Shown: positions 1 to 11,722 of the stretch, piece after piece
How the letters are laid out: the number at the start of each line of letters is the position of its first letter
How positions within the stretch are numbered: the stretch's first letter is position 1
Assembly (NCBI GenBank): GCA_009823505.1
Contig: VZQC01000265.1
Span: forward strand, 3,374,503 to 3,438,502
Direction: 5' to 3'
DNA length: 64,000 bases
From: Rhizomys pruinosus
Lineage: Eukaryota > Chordata > Mammalia > Rodentia > Spalacidae
The notes under the pieces: generated by a model
What the model was told of the DNA's origin: nothing
What the model saw: the letters and a program-made list of their open reading frames with translations, nothing else
Database searches by the model: none
Program-made: the position numbers and the translations under genes

Positions 1-259
1 TTGTCCAAAGCAATTGGGCGTGATGCATATTGGAAACAACAACAACAACAACAGAAAGGGCTGCATCAAAGAAGTGACTGAAGCAGTGAACTTCTGCTCA
101 AAACAGTCAACTTCCTCATGGAGAATATTGAGAAAGACTGAGAAAGAGATGAAAAGCATGTTTGGCAGAATGCATGAGCTGTGGCGGGGTGGGGGAATGG
201 GCGGGAACACAGGTCCAGATTTGTTAAAAAAATAAAAATAAATTTATGTGAAAAAAAAA
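1..259 (+). mobile_element. LINE-1 3' UTR tail, cut by window edge
   Basis: An AAC-rich stretch (33-52), then the 'gactgagaaagagatg ... gcagaatgcatgagct' block, a G-rich run and an A-rich end (225-259). The same order of blocks is seen at 59580-59815 and 6551-6755, so this is the 3' end of an L1 on the plus strand. The body of the element lies outside the window. Confidence 0.8.
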
Positions 260-260
260 G

Positions 261-1250
261 TTCCACATCCTACACAAGACTGGAGGCCAAGAGTTTTAAT
301 ACAGGTGACTGTGGGGGACATTTCACATTGCATTCCAGCCCTGACCACCATAGACTTACAACTATCTTATAATGCAAAATGCATTTAAGCCAATCAGAAG
401 TCCCCAAAGTCTTACAGTTCCAAGACCGTTCAAAAGTCCAGAGTCTCTACTCAGACTCAAAGCAAACTCCTAGCTGAAGGTAATGACTCTGTAAATAAGA
501 AAAAGACACTTACACAGTCCAATGTATAAAGACACAGAGTGAATATAGCCATTCAAGAAGGGAGGCATGGGCCATAGCTAGGAAATAATAAAGACAAGAC
601 CAAAGCCAGCCATGCACATCTGCAGCACTGCATCTGACATATGAGGCTTGTACTCCATCACCTGGGCTTCAGTGAGCTTGCAGAGCCCCCGTTCTTACAG
701 CCCTGTTTTCTGTACCATATATGCCCTCTGTCTTGGGCTCTCGGTGGCTGCATTGTTCCTAAGAATAGAATCAATGTTCTCAGCGTTTTCAATATCTGGA
801 AGACTCCATTGATGTGGTGGCTCACGCCTTTAATCCTAGCACTTGGGAGGCAGAGGCAGGCAGATCTTTGTGAGTTCAAGGCCAGCCTGGTCTACAGAGT
901 GAGTTCCAGGATAGCTGGGGCTACAGGGGGACCCTGTCTCGAAAAGACCAAAATAAAAAAAAAAAGAAATGTAGATGTCACTTTCACAGCTTCATGTAGT
1001 ATCCTCCCATGGCCTCCTTACAGGAGATCTAACACTGCCGCACAATGTCTGACCTCATCAGCTGAAGAGCATGTAAGGCCCTGCCCTCAGCAGCCCACTT
1101 CCTGCAGCTTGACTTTACTTCTTCAAGCTTACACATCACCCAAACCCCCACAAAGCACCAGCAAATGGGAGCCAAGTGTTCAACACATGATGCTATGGTG
1201 CTATGCAAGACATCTCACATTCATAGAGCTTCATGAGAAGACATAATGGG
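261..1250 (-). mobile_element. MaLR LTR end and internal region, old
   Basis: Around 365-480 the text 'aatgcaaaatgcattt', 'agtccccaaagtcttacag' and 'aaaagtccagagtctc' follows the layout of the non-coding internal region of MaLR (MST/THE1/MT-like) elements, read on the minus strand. 261-365 looks like LTR end. The element is split by a B1 at 811-967 and resumes to about 1250. The 201-codon frame at 641-1246 runs through both repeats and is not a gene. Subfamily not assigned. Confidence 0.6.
811..967 (+). mobile_element. B1 SINE
   Basis: Full-length B1 in sense: 'ggtggctcacgcctttaatc' box A region, 'gaggcaggcagatc', 'gagttcaaggccagcctgg' box B region, 'ccctgtctcgaaaag' and an A-rich tail. It is inserted in the MaLR internal region around it. 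Confidence 0.95.
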
Positions 1251-1929
1251 GGTAGATGGCAGTGAGCCTGCAGTCCCCTGCCCACCAACCCATCTGAAAA
1301 TGGTGCATTAGGCCCAAGCTACAGAATTTCCCTTAGAGCTAGAATGCTTCCAACGCAATGAAATATACAACATACCCAGGATTTAAACACTTTCAGAGAG
1401 CCTCAAAGGCCATGTGCAGTGTTACTATGCCAATATTACAGTTATACCTGAATAAACAGCCTGGCTCTTAATTTTGTTTTTAGGAATGGGCCCGTACTCA
1501 GAGAGCACCATTCTTCCATGTCTCCTGGACTGTGCCTCTGAGCCAGGCCTCACCCAGACTTTTATTCACAATTGTTTCTCCAGCATCAATTTGAGGAGCT
1601 GCAGGCTTGAATCCACCCTTATCAGACAATTTTGCCCCCTGATCCCTAGGCCTAAAATATGGCAAACACACAATGGCAAGCATTCATCTCAGTTTGTGTT
1701 GTTTCCAATGAGAGTATCAATGTAAATACACTATGTAAGCATTCTGATTTGCCAATTTGAGCATATCCACATTCATTCACTATCTGGGGTGAAGGACAAT
1801 TTGGGGCTCTGAGGGATCAAGGTCATAATGCCAAGTCACAAGAGCACATGGCTCAGCAAGCTCATTTTCATTATAAACAGTATCTTTTGGGTTAAATAAA
1901 AGTCATCATTCCAGATTCTGCCCATTTTG
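1251..1929. other. Unique sequence, nothing recognised
   Basis: Low-copy-looking DNA of ordinary composition. There is a short 83-codon frame at 1474-1725 with no splice context or recognisable domain, and I do not call it a gene. Confidence 0.5.
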
Positions 1930-2075
1930 TAAATCACTACAATATTCCTCACAACCCAGATATTATTTTGCCAACAGAGAAGCTAAGGCTCAGACAGTTG
2001 AAATGACTCATCCAAGATCACTCAGCTTTCATAGGTTCAAGCCAGGATTCAAACTCCAGTATTGCTGCACTATCT
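1930..2075 (+). mobile_element. MIR SINE, ancient
   Basis: The order 'attcctcacaacccagat', 'gaagctaaggctcagacag', 'atccaagatcactcag' and 'gccaggattcaaactccag' matches the conserved core and 3' half of MIR. Heavily diverged, as expected of a mammal-wide element. Confidence 0.8.
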
Positions 2076-2980
2076 TTAACTGAGATTCTTTCAACAGTCA
2101 AGCCATAGTTGGATATTTGTGAAGTCTGGCCTATTTATTTGTGGAGTCTGTTTCACTGGGCATTGTGCCCATGGCGTTAGCAAGCTGCAGTACCAGGCAT
2201 GAGCTTCCATGTTTTGCTATACTTTGTTGATTTTGCTGCTAAAATCCTTGGTTTTCTGAAGGACTAGTGATTTTCCCTTCAGCCTCCTCCCTTTTCAAAT
2301 GACTTTGAGTCTCATTTTGTCTTCCCTGACATCACCAGCCTCTTAAATCAGTGGCTCTCAAGAAATGCACTTTAATTCTCCAGGTAATAATCTGAGAGGT
2401 ACTTACAGAGGTGCTAAATTCCCTCACTGTCTGGATCAGCATTTGTTTATTCATGTGTTAGAACATGGTTGATTAGACCTCCTTGGATTTAGCAACCTTC
2501 AAAGGAAGGAGCAAGGTGTGCTTGGAGGAGCTCCCAGACCATGGAGAGAAATGCAACAAGAGGGAGCAGTGAGGCCAAGCAGTGCCAGGTGGAACAGCCG
2601 GGTCACCAACATTCTTAGTCCATCTCCATCTCAGCGTTGGACTTAATTATAGAGGAAAGTCTAATCTTACAGATGGTGACATGTGGGGAGTGCAGGACTT
2701 CCTTTGTAATATCAGCTGCCTACTAATTAAGATTACACAAGACTTTGAGTACTCCATGGCCTTGCCCCTCTCCCCCAAGTCCTTCTACACCATACTCCCA
2801 TTGCTGTGCACACAAACAGCGAGGCCTTTCCAGGATCCTTTTGGTACATACTTTCTTCTTCTTTCCAAGCTTCAGGGATCTTCTGGTTGTTTTGTATGTT
2901 GGAGTTGAATAACCAGGAGGAAGTCATGATTAAACAGACAACTGTGTGGAAACAATTGTTCCTTAAAGATTTTCAAAATG
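2076..2980. other. Unique sequence
   Basis: No gene or clear young repeat. A fragment near 2350-2410 ('cagtggctctcaag ... ctccaggtaat') faintly resembles a MER5-type DNA transposon end but is too short to call. Confidence 0.4.
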
Positions 2981-3844
2981 GTAGAATAATCCATTGCTGA
3001 TGTCAGAGCTCCTGTATTAATATAGTTTGCTTAAGTGCATAGCTTAAGGAGACTTTAGTATTATATTTGGTTCTGAATAGAGAATAATTCTTTTCACAGT
3101 TCCTATGTCTATTAGTCAATTAAAGAAGGCAGTTTTACCGGTTTTATAAGAGATTACCTCTATAATAGTTGTCTCCAATTTACAGTTGGAGAATGACCTC
3201 ATCATCATCATATTTCTCCTTGTTCTATGGGGGGGGAGTAAGAAAGTCTCTCAAATAAAAACCTTTGCGCCACCTGGAAGGTAAGTTTCGTTAGGACTCA
3301 TTATAAATAGTTGTTACAAGTAGGATCCACGGAGGGGTTTGATGTTTGTAGTAATCTGAGGCTTTTCTTCCTTTCAATGTTCATATGGGCCAACCTTTTT
3401 GTTGGCACTTTCTGGTACATCCTACTCAATGCAAAGCTGTATCTTTTCTTTCTCAGTCATTAAGTTGGTGACATTTTGACCTGTTGGAACATACAAATCT
3501 TTTCCCGTAGTTAGTTTTAAGATTTGAATTGCAAGGTTTTTGACAAAAAGGTTTCATATCTATCTGTAACCCCTTATTTATATTAAGATTTTGTTTTTTG
3601 ACCCATGAGTCTCAAAAAAGCAGTTGTATTATACATACCTCTAGGGTGGAATCAAGGCACAGATTTCATCAAATTCACCCATGCTGTTTTGGGTGACTGT
3701 ATGTGATTAACTTGGGAAGCAAACTTAATTTTCAAGTTAAATCATCCTATAGGTGAAAGAGAATGCTACAAGGTGATACTGTACAACAGAAAAATTATAG
3801 AGAACATTGGTATGTGCCAATCCCAAAGTTATTGTTATACAGAT
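2981..3844 (-). mobile_element. Unclassified retroposon family, 5' part (copy 1)
   Basis: Nearly collinear with 61890-62756 from 'gaataatccattgctgatg' to 'ttattgttatacagat', where similarity stops in both copies at the same base. That shared stop marks a true element end. Read on the minus strand this is the 5' portion. The 3' portion and L1-like tail seen in other copies are missing. No open frame and no recognised protein. It could be an LTR-like or 5'-UTR-like sequence; I cannot name the family. Confidence 0.7.
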
Positions 3845-4450
3845 GGTTCTCAGGCAGAATCCAACCTTTCCCAACCAAGGAGAGAGACAGTTTGTTCTTG
3901 GCAACTTTGTAGGTACTCCCAGGAAACTCTTTCCAATGGCGATAGAGATAAAATGACTGGAATGCTTAACTGTCACTTTCTGTGGTGTTGCCCTGTCTCC
4001 CTACTGTGTCATGTTCTTGTGAGTAGCTATGAAAGGAGGAAGAGGTATTTACACGCTATCAGAATTAAAATGGGAGATGCCATGGGGAGATGGCTTAGAG
4101 CGGGGACTAACTTTTCCTGATTGTATGGGGAAGGTTGTTTGAAGGAAATAATATACAGACTGGGACCTCAAGTTTAGAAGCAGCCAGCCATACAGAGATT
4201 AGCAGTGCCCCAAGCCTAGTGTTGTCAGCACAGAGTCCTGAATGTGGAGCTTGCAGAGTGTTTTCCAGGAAGGAGAAAGAAAGAGGAAACAAGGGAGACA
4301 TGAATAGACAAAGTGGTGGACAGCTGGGAGCTGCCAATCACTTGGAGCTTCTTAAGACATGAGGAAAGCCTTCTTCTGTCCAAGTGTCTAGGTGCACTGT
4401 GGGGAGTCATTAGAGCTTGAAACATTTTATAACTTGTAGGATTTGGTGCT
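3845..4450. other. Unique sequence
   Basis: No recognised gene or repeat. The 115-codon frame at 3773-4120 begins inside the adjacent repeat and shows no domain. Confidence 0.4.
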
Positions 4451-4465
4451 GGCCAGCATCATTTT

Positions 4466-4618
4466 TGTTTGTTTTTTGGTCTTTTTGAGACAGGGTCTCC
4501 CAACTGTCCCAACTGTCCTGGAACTATGTAGACCAGGCTGGCCTTGAACTCACAGTGATCCACCTGCCTCTTCCTCCCAAGTGCTGGGATTAAAGGCATG
4601 TGCCACCGTGCCTGGCCT
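4466..4618 (-). mobile_element. B1 SINE with target-site duplication
   Basis: Antisense B1: 'ggtctttttgagacagggtc', 'gtagaccaggctggccttga', 'agtgctgggattaaaggcat'. It is flanked by imperfect direct repeats 'ggccagcatcattttt' (4451-4466) and 'ggctagcatcttttt' (from 4619), the scar of L1-mediated insertion. A short 'caactgtccc' duplication lies inside at about 4500-4520. Confidence 0.95.
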
Positions 4619-4894
4619 GGCTAGCATCTTTTTAAGTATATAATTCACAATCTTAACATGCATAATTAAAAAAAATTATCTTATATATTCACAAGTTAGT
4701 ACAACCAGATCTGATTTACTTTCCAAATGCTGCTATTGAGAAGAGAATGGACTGCACAAAACTAAGTGCTAAAGCTCCTGTAGTGGCCCAGGGAGGACTG
4801 CGTAGAGCCTGGGTTGAGGGACAGTGGTCCTGGAAAGAGACTTAATGGTCTTTAGGCTTTGGGTTTTCCAGAGGCAGCACATGGTTTGGGAATG

Positions 4895-5045
4895 TACAGC
4901 CATGCTTAGATCTGCCACTTACTAGCTGCCTAGCTGTGGACAAGTTATAAAAGTGCTCAAGTCTCATCTTCCCCTTCTGAAAAGGAGTCTATGCTCACCC
5001 TGATTATTTGCTCTGAAAAATTAAGATGAAATATTTGCTTACGAG
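4895..5045 (+). mobile_element. MIR SINE
   Basis: Contains 'tctgccacttactagctgcc' followed by 'gtggacaagt' and 'cttccccttctgaaaagg', the central MIR motif order. Strongly diverged. Confidence 0.8.
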
Positions 5046-5694
5046 TCACAGGGTCCAGGGTGCTGTGTGCTCTGTGAGTGCCCTATCTTGAAATTGTCCT
5101 GGTTGAAACTTCTTGTGCTCCTACAGAAGACAATCTTGACTTGGAATTGGCTAAGAGTGAGTTTCCTAGAGTCCTTTAGGAGAACTGTCTGGCCTTCCAC
5201 CTGCCAAGGAAAAAACCCTTTTAATGGAAAGACCCATGAAGACTTGACTCCATTGCCACCAAGCTGTTCACATGTAATCTTCTAGACTCAGTTTTCTTGC
5301 TTACAAGGAAGATGTTAAAAATTTGCCTGAGTCCTGGATATAGAGTGTCATGGGAACCACAGCAGGCTTTAAAAATGCAGACACTGGTATTTCAAGAACA
5401 TGATCAGCACTGAGCTGTGCACATGTTGGAGAAACTACAGACAATCCTCTGCAGGATGTCCACATGCCCTGCTTGCCCAGGTCTGTCATTTCAGTGTATA
5501 CCAACTGTCCCAACACCATTATCTATAGCTCCATCTTTCATTGTCAAAATGATCTGCTTCAGACACTAAATTATGTGGCTCTTCAATTTATTCACCTATC
5601 ATTTTTTCTACAAGTCAAATTAGATTTTTCTACTTTATCGCTTTAGCTGAAATACCCAAAATGCTAGTCTCTGGCAATTTAAGAGTAAAATGGA
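5046..5694. other. Unique sequence
   Basis: Nothing recognisable on either strand. Short open frames here lack domains. Confidence 0.4.
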
Positions 5695-5884
5695 GGGGCC
5701 AGAGGGGTGGCTCAGTGCTTAAGAGCTCATACTGCTTTTACCAGACCTGAGTTTGGTTCCCAGCACTTATGTCAGCAAGTTCACAACAGCCTACAGTTCC
5801 AACTCCAGGGGGATCCTTTGCAGCCCCTGAATCCCTGTGCACATATCCATACAAAGACATACATACATACATACATACATGGCA
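5695..5884 (+). mobile_element. B2/B3-family SINE
   Basis: Degenerate B2/B3: 'gggtggctcagtgcttaaga' head (tRNA-derived box A), 'agtttggttcccagcact', a body with 'tccaactccaggggg', and a (CATA)n tail at 5858-5880. It abuts an antisense B1 at 5885. Confidence 0.8.
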
Positions 5885-5994
5885 TTTTTTTTTGGTCAAG
5901 ACATCACCCAAGCTGTCCTGTGACTCAGAGATATACTTGCCTCTGCCCCACCTCAAGTGCTGGGATTAAAGGTATGCACCACCACACTCGGCAC
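5885..5994 (-). mobile_element. B1 SINE, degenerate
   Basis: A T-run is followed by 'ggtcaagacatcacc', 'caagtgctgggattaaagg' and 'gcaccaccacactcggc'. The middle ('gtagaccaggctggcc') is lost, so this is a truncated or deleted B1. Confidence 0.75.
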
Positions 5995-6537
5995 ATATAC
6001 ATTTAAAAAAAATATTTTTGCCTATTTGGCCCCCTCATAATCTAAATTCGGGAAATGTGATTCCATTCTATATGTATTCCTCTCCTTAAGGTTCTGTAAA
6101 ATACTAATAAAATTAAACTCTCATTCTATGTCTTGTGGCTAATACAGAGGTAAATGAGGGGCTTTGTCTAGGCTGGCATCTCTCTAAGCAATGAAGAAGA
6201 GTGATGTGTTTGTCTGTGAAATGAATGGAGGGAGCACGCCCCTTGCTTGTTCCTCCTGTTCACATTGAATGCCTAAGGTAGAAACCAAGCCTCCATTTGT
6301 GGTTTTACAGAAGGCTGTCTGGGTGATTTATCAGCTCTGAATTGGTGCTAATGTTGAGGCTGTGGCTCGTAGATAACCCAAAATATATCCCCAATGTGCC
6401 AGGCTTTCCACAGACCCTGGCAGAATGTCAAGGTTAAGCTGGCAATGTAACTAGTAGAACTAGGATTTAGGATTTTCCCTATCGGCCTCTGAGTTGAAGT
6501 AATTGTATAAAAAGTGGGTTTAGTGGAATCCGGATTA
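5995..6537. other. Unique sequence
   Basis: No gene or repeat family recognised. Confidence 0.4.
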
Positions 6538-6550
6538 GAAATCAAGAGAA

Positions 6551-6755
6551 TTTAACTGTATCAGTTAAATTCTGTCCAAAACAACAAGCCTCTGCAGAAA
6601 AAATTCTGGAAATACTGAGAGAAAGATGCAAGACAAGCATGGCAGAATGCACAAACTGGGGTGGAGGGGGGTCAGGGAGAGGGGAAGGTATCAAAATTGG
6701 ACTGAAAAATGATGTATGAAATATACAAAATGTCAATAAAAACATTAAAAAAAAA
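6551..6755 (+). mobile_element. 5'-truncated LINE-1 insertion with 13-bp TSD
   Basis: A 205-bp L1 3' end: 'ggcagaatgcacaaactggg', G-rich run, 'tgatgtatgaaatatac', 'caataaaaac', A-tail. It is bounded by the perfect direct repeat 'gaaatcaagagaa' at 6538-6550 and 6756-6768. The intact duplication and A-tail indicate a fairly recent target-primed insertion. Confidence 0.95.
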
Positions 6756-6768
6756 GAAATCAAGAGAA

Positions 6769-8247
6769 CAGGAACATTGGGGAAAAGTTTTGCTTCTAAC
6801 AAAACTAAAATGAAGCCATGGGAGACACTTGGAGCTGGTGTCTCCGTTTAGAAATCATGCCTTTCTCAAGTCTAATCTAGCTGTACTTCTAACATTTGAT
6901 TGACCGTTCCCTCAGCTGATGCTGAGAGAGAGCTGTCCCAACCTGGGGAAGGGCAGTATGGAATGCGTGGGATAGTTAGTAATACAGCATGCATGGACAG
7001 GTCTCCAGTAAAGCTGACCTAAAGGAGAGGATTAGATTTTTTCTCACATTAGATGCATGAGTCAGAAGCTGCCAGCACTTGTGCAGAAGCTCAGCCATGC
7101 CCAGACCAGTATATGTGATCACTGTGGTCTCCTCTCATGTTGGAGGCTGCATGAGCCCCACGATGTTGCATCCATACACATTAAGTTCATGCACAGGACA
7201 GAAGAAAGCCAGGAGCTGCATCACAAGGAAAACCCTACGCATTCCCCCTTACATTTCATTGGCCAGCACAATGTCTCATGATTACTCCCGGCTACCAGGG
7301 GAAGTTTAGGAAATGAATCTTAAGGAAATTAGGATTTCTTCAGTAATAAGGGGGAAAAAAGGATAATAATGTTTGACTAAGAACATCTGCAGGAAGGTTA
7401 GTTTTCAGTCATGGTTTTGCTATTTGGACCATGTGCCCATGGTTGTTGAAAAGTCCAAATAGCCACCTTAAGGAATTTAAAATTTGATTCTTCATTCTTT
7501 TTCTGTCCGTATATCTTGCATACTACCAATAGTGTAGGAGACCATAAATGAGTATTAAAAAAATTCTTCCACATAACAATGAGTAAAAATGCATGGAGTT
7601 CTATTGACTAAGGTCATTATACACAGTTGGATGGCCCCAAACCCGAGAGCCTGCCTAGGCCTTCCCTTACAGGCTGAATCGGAACCTGCCTTTTGACATA
7701 ATCCTCCCATGATCTGTGTGCACATTAAAGACTGGTGGTATACTCCTGTTTGAAGCAGCTTGCTCATATTTGTAAAACAATACTAGAAACTTGAAAGGAG
7801 CATGGGTGGATTCCTATACTAAGGAATGAGCATAATCTAAATAGTCATTTGTCTGTAACTTATATCCAAGCTGTTTGTTTATTAAGGTGACCTCAATCAA
7901 TCACTTAGTCCCTGTTTCTTGGTTCTGACATCTGAAAATTATTAGGTCACTATTTCCCATAGGGACAAGATAATAAAAGTGTTGAAAACATTGCCTGATG
8001 TGTTATGGGAACACAATAAATGCAAATTTCCAAGACCACTTTAAAAATTAGGACTGTAGTACAACTGTTGGGCTTTGGAATTCCACTTTGTAAGGATTCA
8101 GGAAGTGAGCTAGCAGCCTTATCATCTAGCCACATCACACAAAGTTTACACGTGGCCTGGAATATTGGAGATGATCAGAGCATGCAGGAGTCAGCTCATG
8201 CCGCCACCACCAAACCTCGAAGACTGAGTGGCCTCCATGGCTGACAT
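6769..8247. other. Mostly unique sequence
   Basis: No gene recognised. A weak MIR-like stretch lies at about 7855-7945 ('aatcaatcacttagtccctg' then 'acatctgaaaattattagg'). Overlapping frames at 7057-7309 show no domain. Confidence 0.4.
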
Positions 8248-8700
8248 TTTTTTTGTTGTAGTCTGGAAGCTGGAAATCAAGATACCAGCACATTTGGTTT
8301 CCGCAGAGGACTCTTTCTGCTTATAACTGGCCATCTTCTCTGTACTCTTTCATGGTCTTTTTCCTTCATGCCTGAGGAGAAGAATCTCTAGTTGTGTGGA
8401 GACAAATCGTTCAGGACTCTTGTAAATTCAGTCTTTATTTTTTTCTTTTTTTTGAAATGGGGTTTTCCTGTAGGCCCAGCTGACCTGGACTTTGTTATGT
8501 AGTCCAGGCTGGCTTTGATCTCACAGAGATCCATCTGCCTCCACCTTCAGTGTGCTGAGATTAAAGGCATGTACCACCACACCAAGCCAATTTAATCTAT
8601 CTTAACTACCTCTCTGTATCTCCTATTGCAAATGTGGTTACTTCAGATGTCAAAGATTTGGCTATGAATTTGAGATGAGGGAGCAAAGTTCATCCTATGA
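8248..8700 (-). mobile_element. Old MaLR LTR, split by a B1
   Basis: 'gtctggaagctggaaatcaa', 'accagcacatttggtttc' and, beyond the B1, 'tatgaatttgagatgaggg' follow the MST/MLT-type MaLR LTR pattern. The B1 at 8433-8587 interrupts it. Orientation is by analogy with the usual antisense reading of this motif set. Confidence 0.6.
8433..8587 (-). mobile_element. B1 SINE
   Basis: Antisense B1 with T-rich start, 'gtagtccaggctggctttga', 'tcacagagatccatctgcct' and 'attaaaggcatgtaccacc'. Nested in the MaLR LTR. Confidence 0.9.
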
Positions 8701-8761
8701 TAGGCTGAAGAGAAGGTCAAGGGAAGGGCTGGAAAGCATTTATGAAGGGATCCACCAAGCT

Positions 8762-8990
8762 GCATGCATTAGTTTTCAAGGGCTTCTGCAACAAGTACTG
8801 CCAAATGGGCAGCTAAAAGCAGGAATTTTTTTTTCTACAGTTCTAGTAGCCAGAAATTTGAACTCAAGTTGTGGGCAAGCCCATGTTCTCCCTGACTGCT
8901 AATAGGGAGGACTTTTCTAGCTTCAATATTGACAACATCCACGGCTCATGTCATTCTAGTCACATGACCCTCCTCTCTGTGTGTCTTTAC
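8762..8990 (-). mobile_element. Old MaLR (MLT1/MST-like) LTR fragment
   Basis: 'gcattagttttcaagggctt ... gcaacaagtactgccaaatg ... ctacagttctagtagcc' corresponds to the common mammalian MaLR LTR motif order. Degraded. Confidence 0.6.
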
Positions 8991-9184
8991 TTTTAGAAAA
9001 AAGCTCTATTATGCTGGCTATTTCCAAACCCGTTGTTATTATTAGTGGTAGTAGTACTATTAGTATTTTCTGTGCTACATACTACATGAAATTGTTCCCT
9101 ATGGCTTCAATCCTTACTCCCTTTCAGACATATACCCACTTCTCACCAAGAACCCTTGTTTAGTGTTACAAGTTTAATTGCATC

Positions 9185-9395
9185 CAGCTCCCCCACCACC
9201 TCACCCTTGAGAGAGGATATTTTAAAGCCCTAAGCCCCAATATCTCAGAGTGTGACTTTATTGTAGACTTTATCAACTTGAAAGCAAGAGCTTAGAGTGG
9301 GCCTTAATTAAACCAATGATAAAAAGGAAAACTTGTGACAGAAAGGAGTTTGAGGGAGGAGAGGAAGTGATTGAAATGACAGAAGGACACATGTG
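9185..9395 (+). mobile_element. Old MaLR (MLT1-like) fragment
   Basis: 'aaagccctaagccccaatat', 'ctcagagtgtgactttatt' and 'gagtgggccttaattaaacc' match the MLT1-type LTR segment that carries these three blocks in this order. Confidence 0.6.
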
Positions 9396-10460
9396 TGAAT
9401 TTTTTTAAGTAAAAAATTAAATCATAAAAATATTCATTGCTCAGTTGATTGTGGCTTGGAATGAATCCTCATTTTTTTATTCCCTGCAGAAACCAATATT
9501 GTCATAGGGAGTTTCCTGAGTGAGTGGCAAGGAGATAGATACATTGTAGGAAAATGTGTGTGGCTTAATTGGAGATATCTCTGTCTCTGTCTCATCAGTG
9601 ACAAGCTGAGAACATGGAAGATGAATTTCAGCTGGATGTGTGATTTCTCTTTTCTCATACCAAGGTTTCATCTTGGAAAGAGTAGAGCTGTTTTGTTTCC
9701 TAGCCTGGGAAACTGAACAAGTGACTGTTTGCAATTGAGGACATAGAGACTCCAAGGGAACTTTCTACTAGGAAACCTGCAAAGGAGCCAATTTGGCTGT
9801 TGACTGGGTTTCCCTAGGGGAGGCAGCCTCAGGGAGAAGATGGTGAGACGTCCTGTATAACCTATAACCAGGTGAGCCAGGTTCAACATGACCCGAGGCA
9901 AGGAAACAAATTACTGGCAGGCAGGTCCCTTGCGTGGTGTACTTAGTGACAAGTATCTCTTGGAATGAATGAAGTGAGATGTTTCTGCCTATTTGGAACA
10001 CTCTCCTCAGTCCTAGGTATTCTTGTGTGTTAACTGACTGTCTGGTAGCTCATGGCTTTCAAAATTTAGTGCCTAGTACAGGGATGTTGAAAGTTCTTAC
10101 CTGTGTTTGTTGACTACACATTATCAGCAAGATCCCACCCAACAGGCACTGAGAACACAGCATCCAAAGTTAGACTCATCAGCTTTCTTCCAAACATGCT
10201 TGTATTCCAAAACACAGCAAGGAACACCTGTTCCCTACATGGTCCCCAGCCCCTAGCATCTTTGACTCAATCTTCTTGTTCCTGAGTCATGGTCAACTTG
10301 ACTTTAGATCGTCACTGTGTTTTTAGTCAGCCACAAGTCTGGCTGAGCTCCTCAGGCATCTCCCCCTGGGTAAACTTTACTAGCAACATAGTCATTCTCT
10401 TTATAAAACACGAATGTGATTGTGACTTCACATTCTCCTCCCATGAAAAGGTTCTCAGTG
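9396..10460. other. Unique sequence
   Basis: About 1 kb with no repeat I recognise. Several overlapping short minus-strand frames at 9434-10001 have no conserved features and are not called. Confidence 0.4.
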
Positions 10461-10464
10461 ACCT

Positions 10465-10580
10465 TGTTTTGTTCTTTGTTTCTCTCAGATGAGGCCTCCC
10501 TGTGTAACTCGGGCTGACTTTCAACTTGTGATCTTCCTGCTTTTGCCTCTGAGCCATACAACCACCTCCTCAGCTTTGAG
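10465..10580 (-). mobile_element. Old B1-like SINE remnant
   Basis: 'gtttctctcagatgaggcct', 'gtgtaactcgggctgacttt' and 'cttgtgatcttcctgctttt' follow an eroded antisense B1/7SL-derived layout. Too diverged for a subfamily. Confidence 0.5.
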
Positions 10581-10939
10581 TGACATTTTTATTTTCCTGA
10601 TGGGTGATCAGTTCCTTCTTGTACAGGGACCTCTTTAGGATCTCCCTCCCATCCTTACCAGCTCCTTAGTCTCATTTGCTAGAATTCCTTCCCATCTTCT
10701 CTGCTTGACTTTGACTTTTGTCTTCAAGTGTCAGCTAAGAGGACATCGCTCAAGGAAAATTTGTAGGCATCTCAGACTGGGACAGGTACTTACTTCCAGC
10801 CTTTCATAAAGATTACCTGGGCTGCTTGGAGGCTGAAAATATGGTAAGAGTAAGAGCTACACTGTTCTAGGAGTTTTTCTATGTGTTTTCATGTTGTGAG
10901 TAAGCTAAATGTCACAAGATTTCTCAGAGGTAGTTTCCA

Positions 10940-11020
10940 AACTGTTAGCTCCTTAACAGTAAGGACTGTCCATTCTCTTGTCTATTCCTAATCCAGCAAC
11001 AGAGCAGATTCTCACACCAC
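10940..11020 (+). mobile_element. L2/MIR 3'-end fragment, ancient
   Basis: 'tagctccttaacagtaaggactg' with 'ccattctcttgtctattcc' resembles the L2 3' end that often reads 'ctccttgagggcagggact'. Short and weak. Confidence 0.4.
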
Positions 11021-11083
11021 CCTTCATTGTTCATATCATCTTAACAGAGACATGGTTAAATGAATTATTCAATGCATTTGTTC

Positions 11084-11472
11084 TGTACTGGAGAGCTTTA
11101 GTTGTCAACCTGACACACCTGGGTTGAGGGAGCCTCAACTGGGGAATTGCTTCCATTGAACTGGCCTGTGGCCATGTCTGTGGGTTTTTTTCTTGATTGT
11201 TGAATGATGTGGGAGGGCTGGTACCAGCCCTAAGCAGGTCGTTCTGTATTATATAAGAAAGCAGGCTGAGCATGGGCCAGGGTACCAAGCCAGGAAGCAG
11301 CATTCCTCCATGACCTGTGCTTCAGCTCTTCTAGGTTCCTACCCTGAGTTCCTACCTTGGGCTCCCTCAGTGATGAATTGCAACCTGGGAGATGTGAGCC
11401 AAATATACCTTTTCCTCCTCAAGTGGGTTTTGGTGAAAGTTTTGTCGCAGCAATTGGAGGCAAAATAGAACA
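11084..11472 (+). mobile_element. Solo MaLR-type LTR (same family as 24856-26753)
   Basis: Starts TGTACTGG and ends AGAACA, giving the TG...CA ends of an LTR, 389 bp long. The interior ('gttgtcaacctgacacacct', 'tataagaaagcaggctgagc', 'gtgagccaaatatacctt') matches the reverse complement of the LTRs at 24856, 26371 and 28748. The flanking pentamers tgttc and tgcct are only partly alike, so the target duplication has decayed. Confidence 0.8.
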
Positions 11473-11647
11473 TGCCTCTTTGTCCATATTGCTCAACAAA
11501 AATGTTTTCTTTTCTTTTTGAGGCCAAATGTTTTGGATTCTTGGAAAGAAAAACCTGCTGGTTGGGAAGTCACATGCACTTGACTTACATCAAGGGACTG
11601 CAGAGGCAGAACTGCCTGGTTCCTGGCTGTAGGGAAGAGCTAGTGTA

Positions 11648-11650
<3 letters not shown>

Positions 11651-11721
<71 letters not shown>

Positions 11722-11722
11722 C
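11651..11722. repeat. (CT)n microsatellite
   Basis: About 70 bp of CT dinucleotides with a single 'ctttct' interruption at 11701-11708. One strand is polypyrimidine, so a triplex-prone tract is possible. Confidence 0.98.

Noticed and set aside
641..1246. 201-codon open frame
   Set aside because: It crosses a MaLR internal region and an inserted B1, with no domain and no splice context.
2345..2420. MER5-type transposon end
   Set aside because: Only about 15 bases of likeness; not enough to call.
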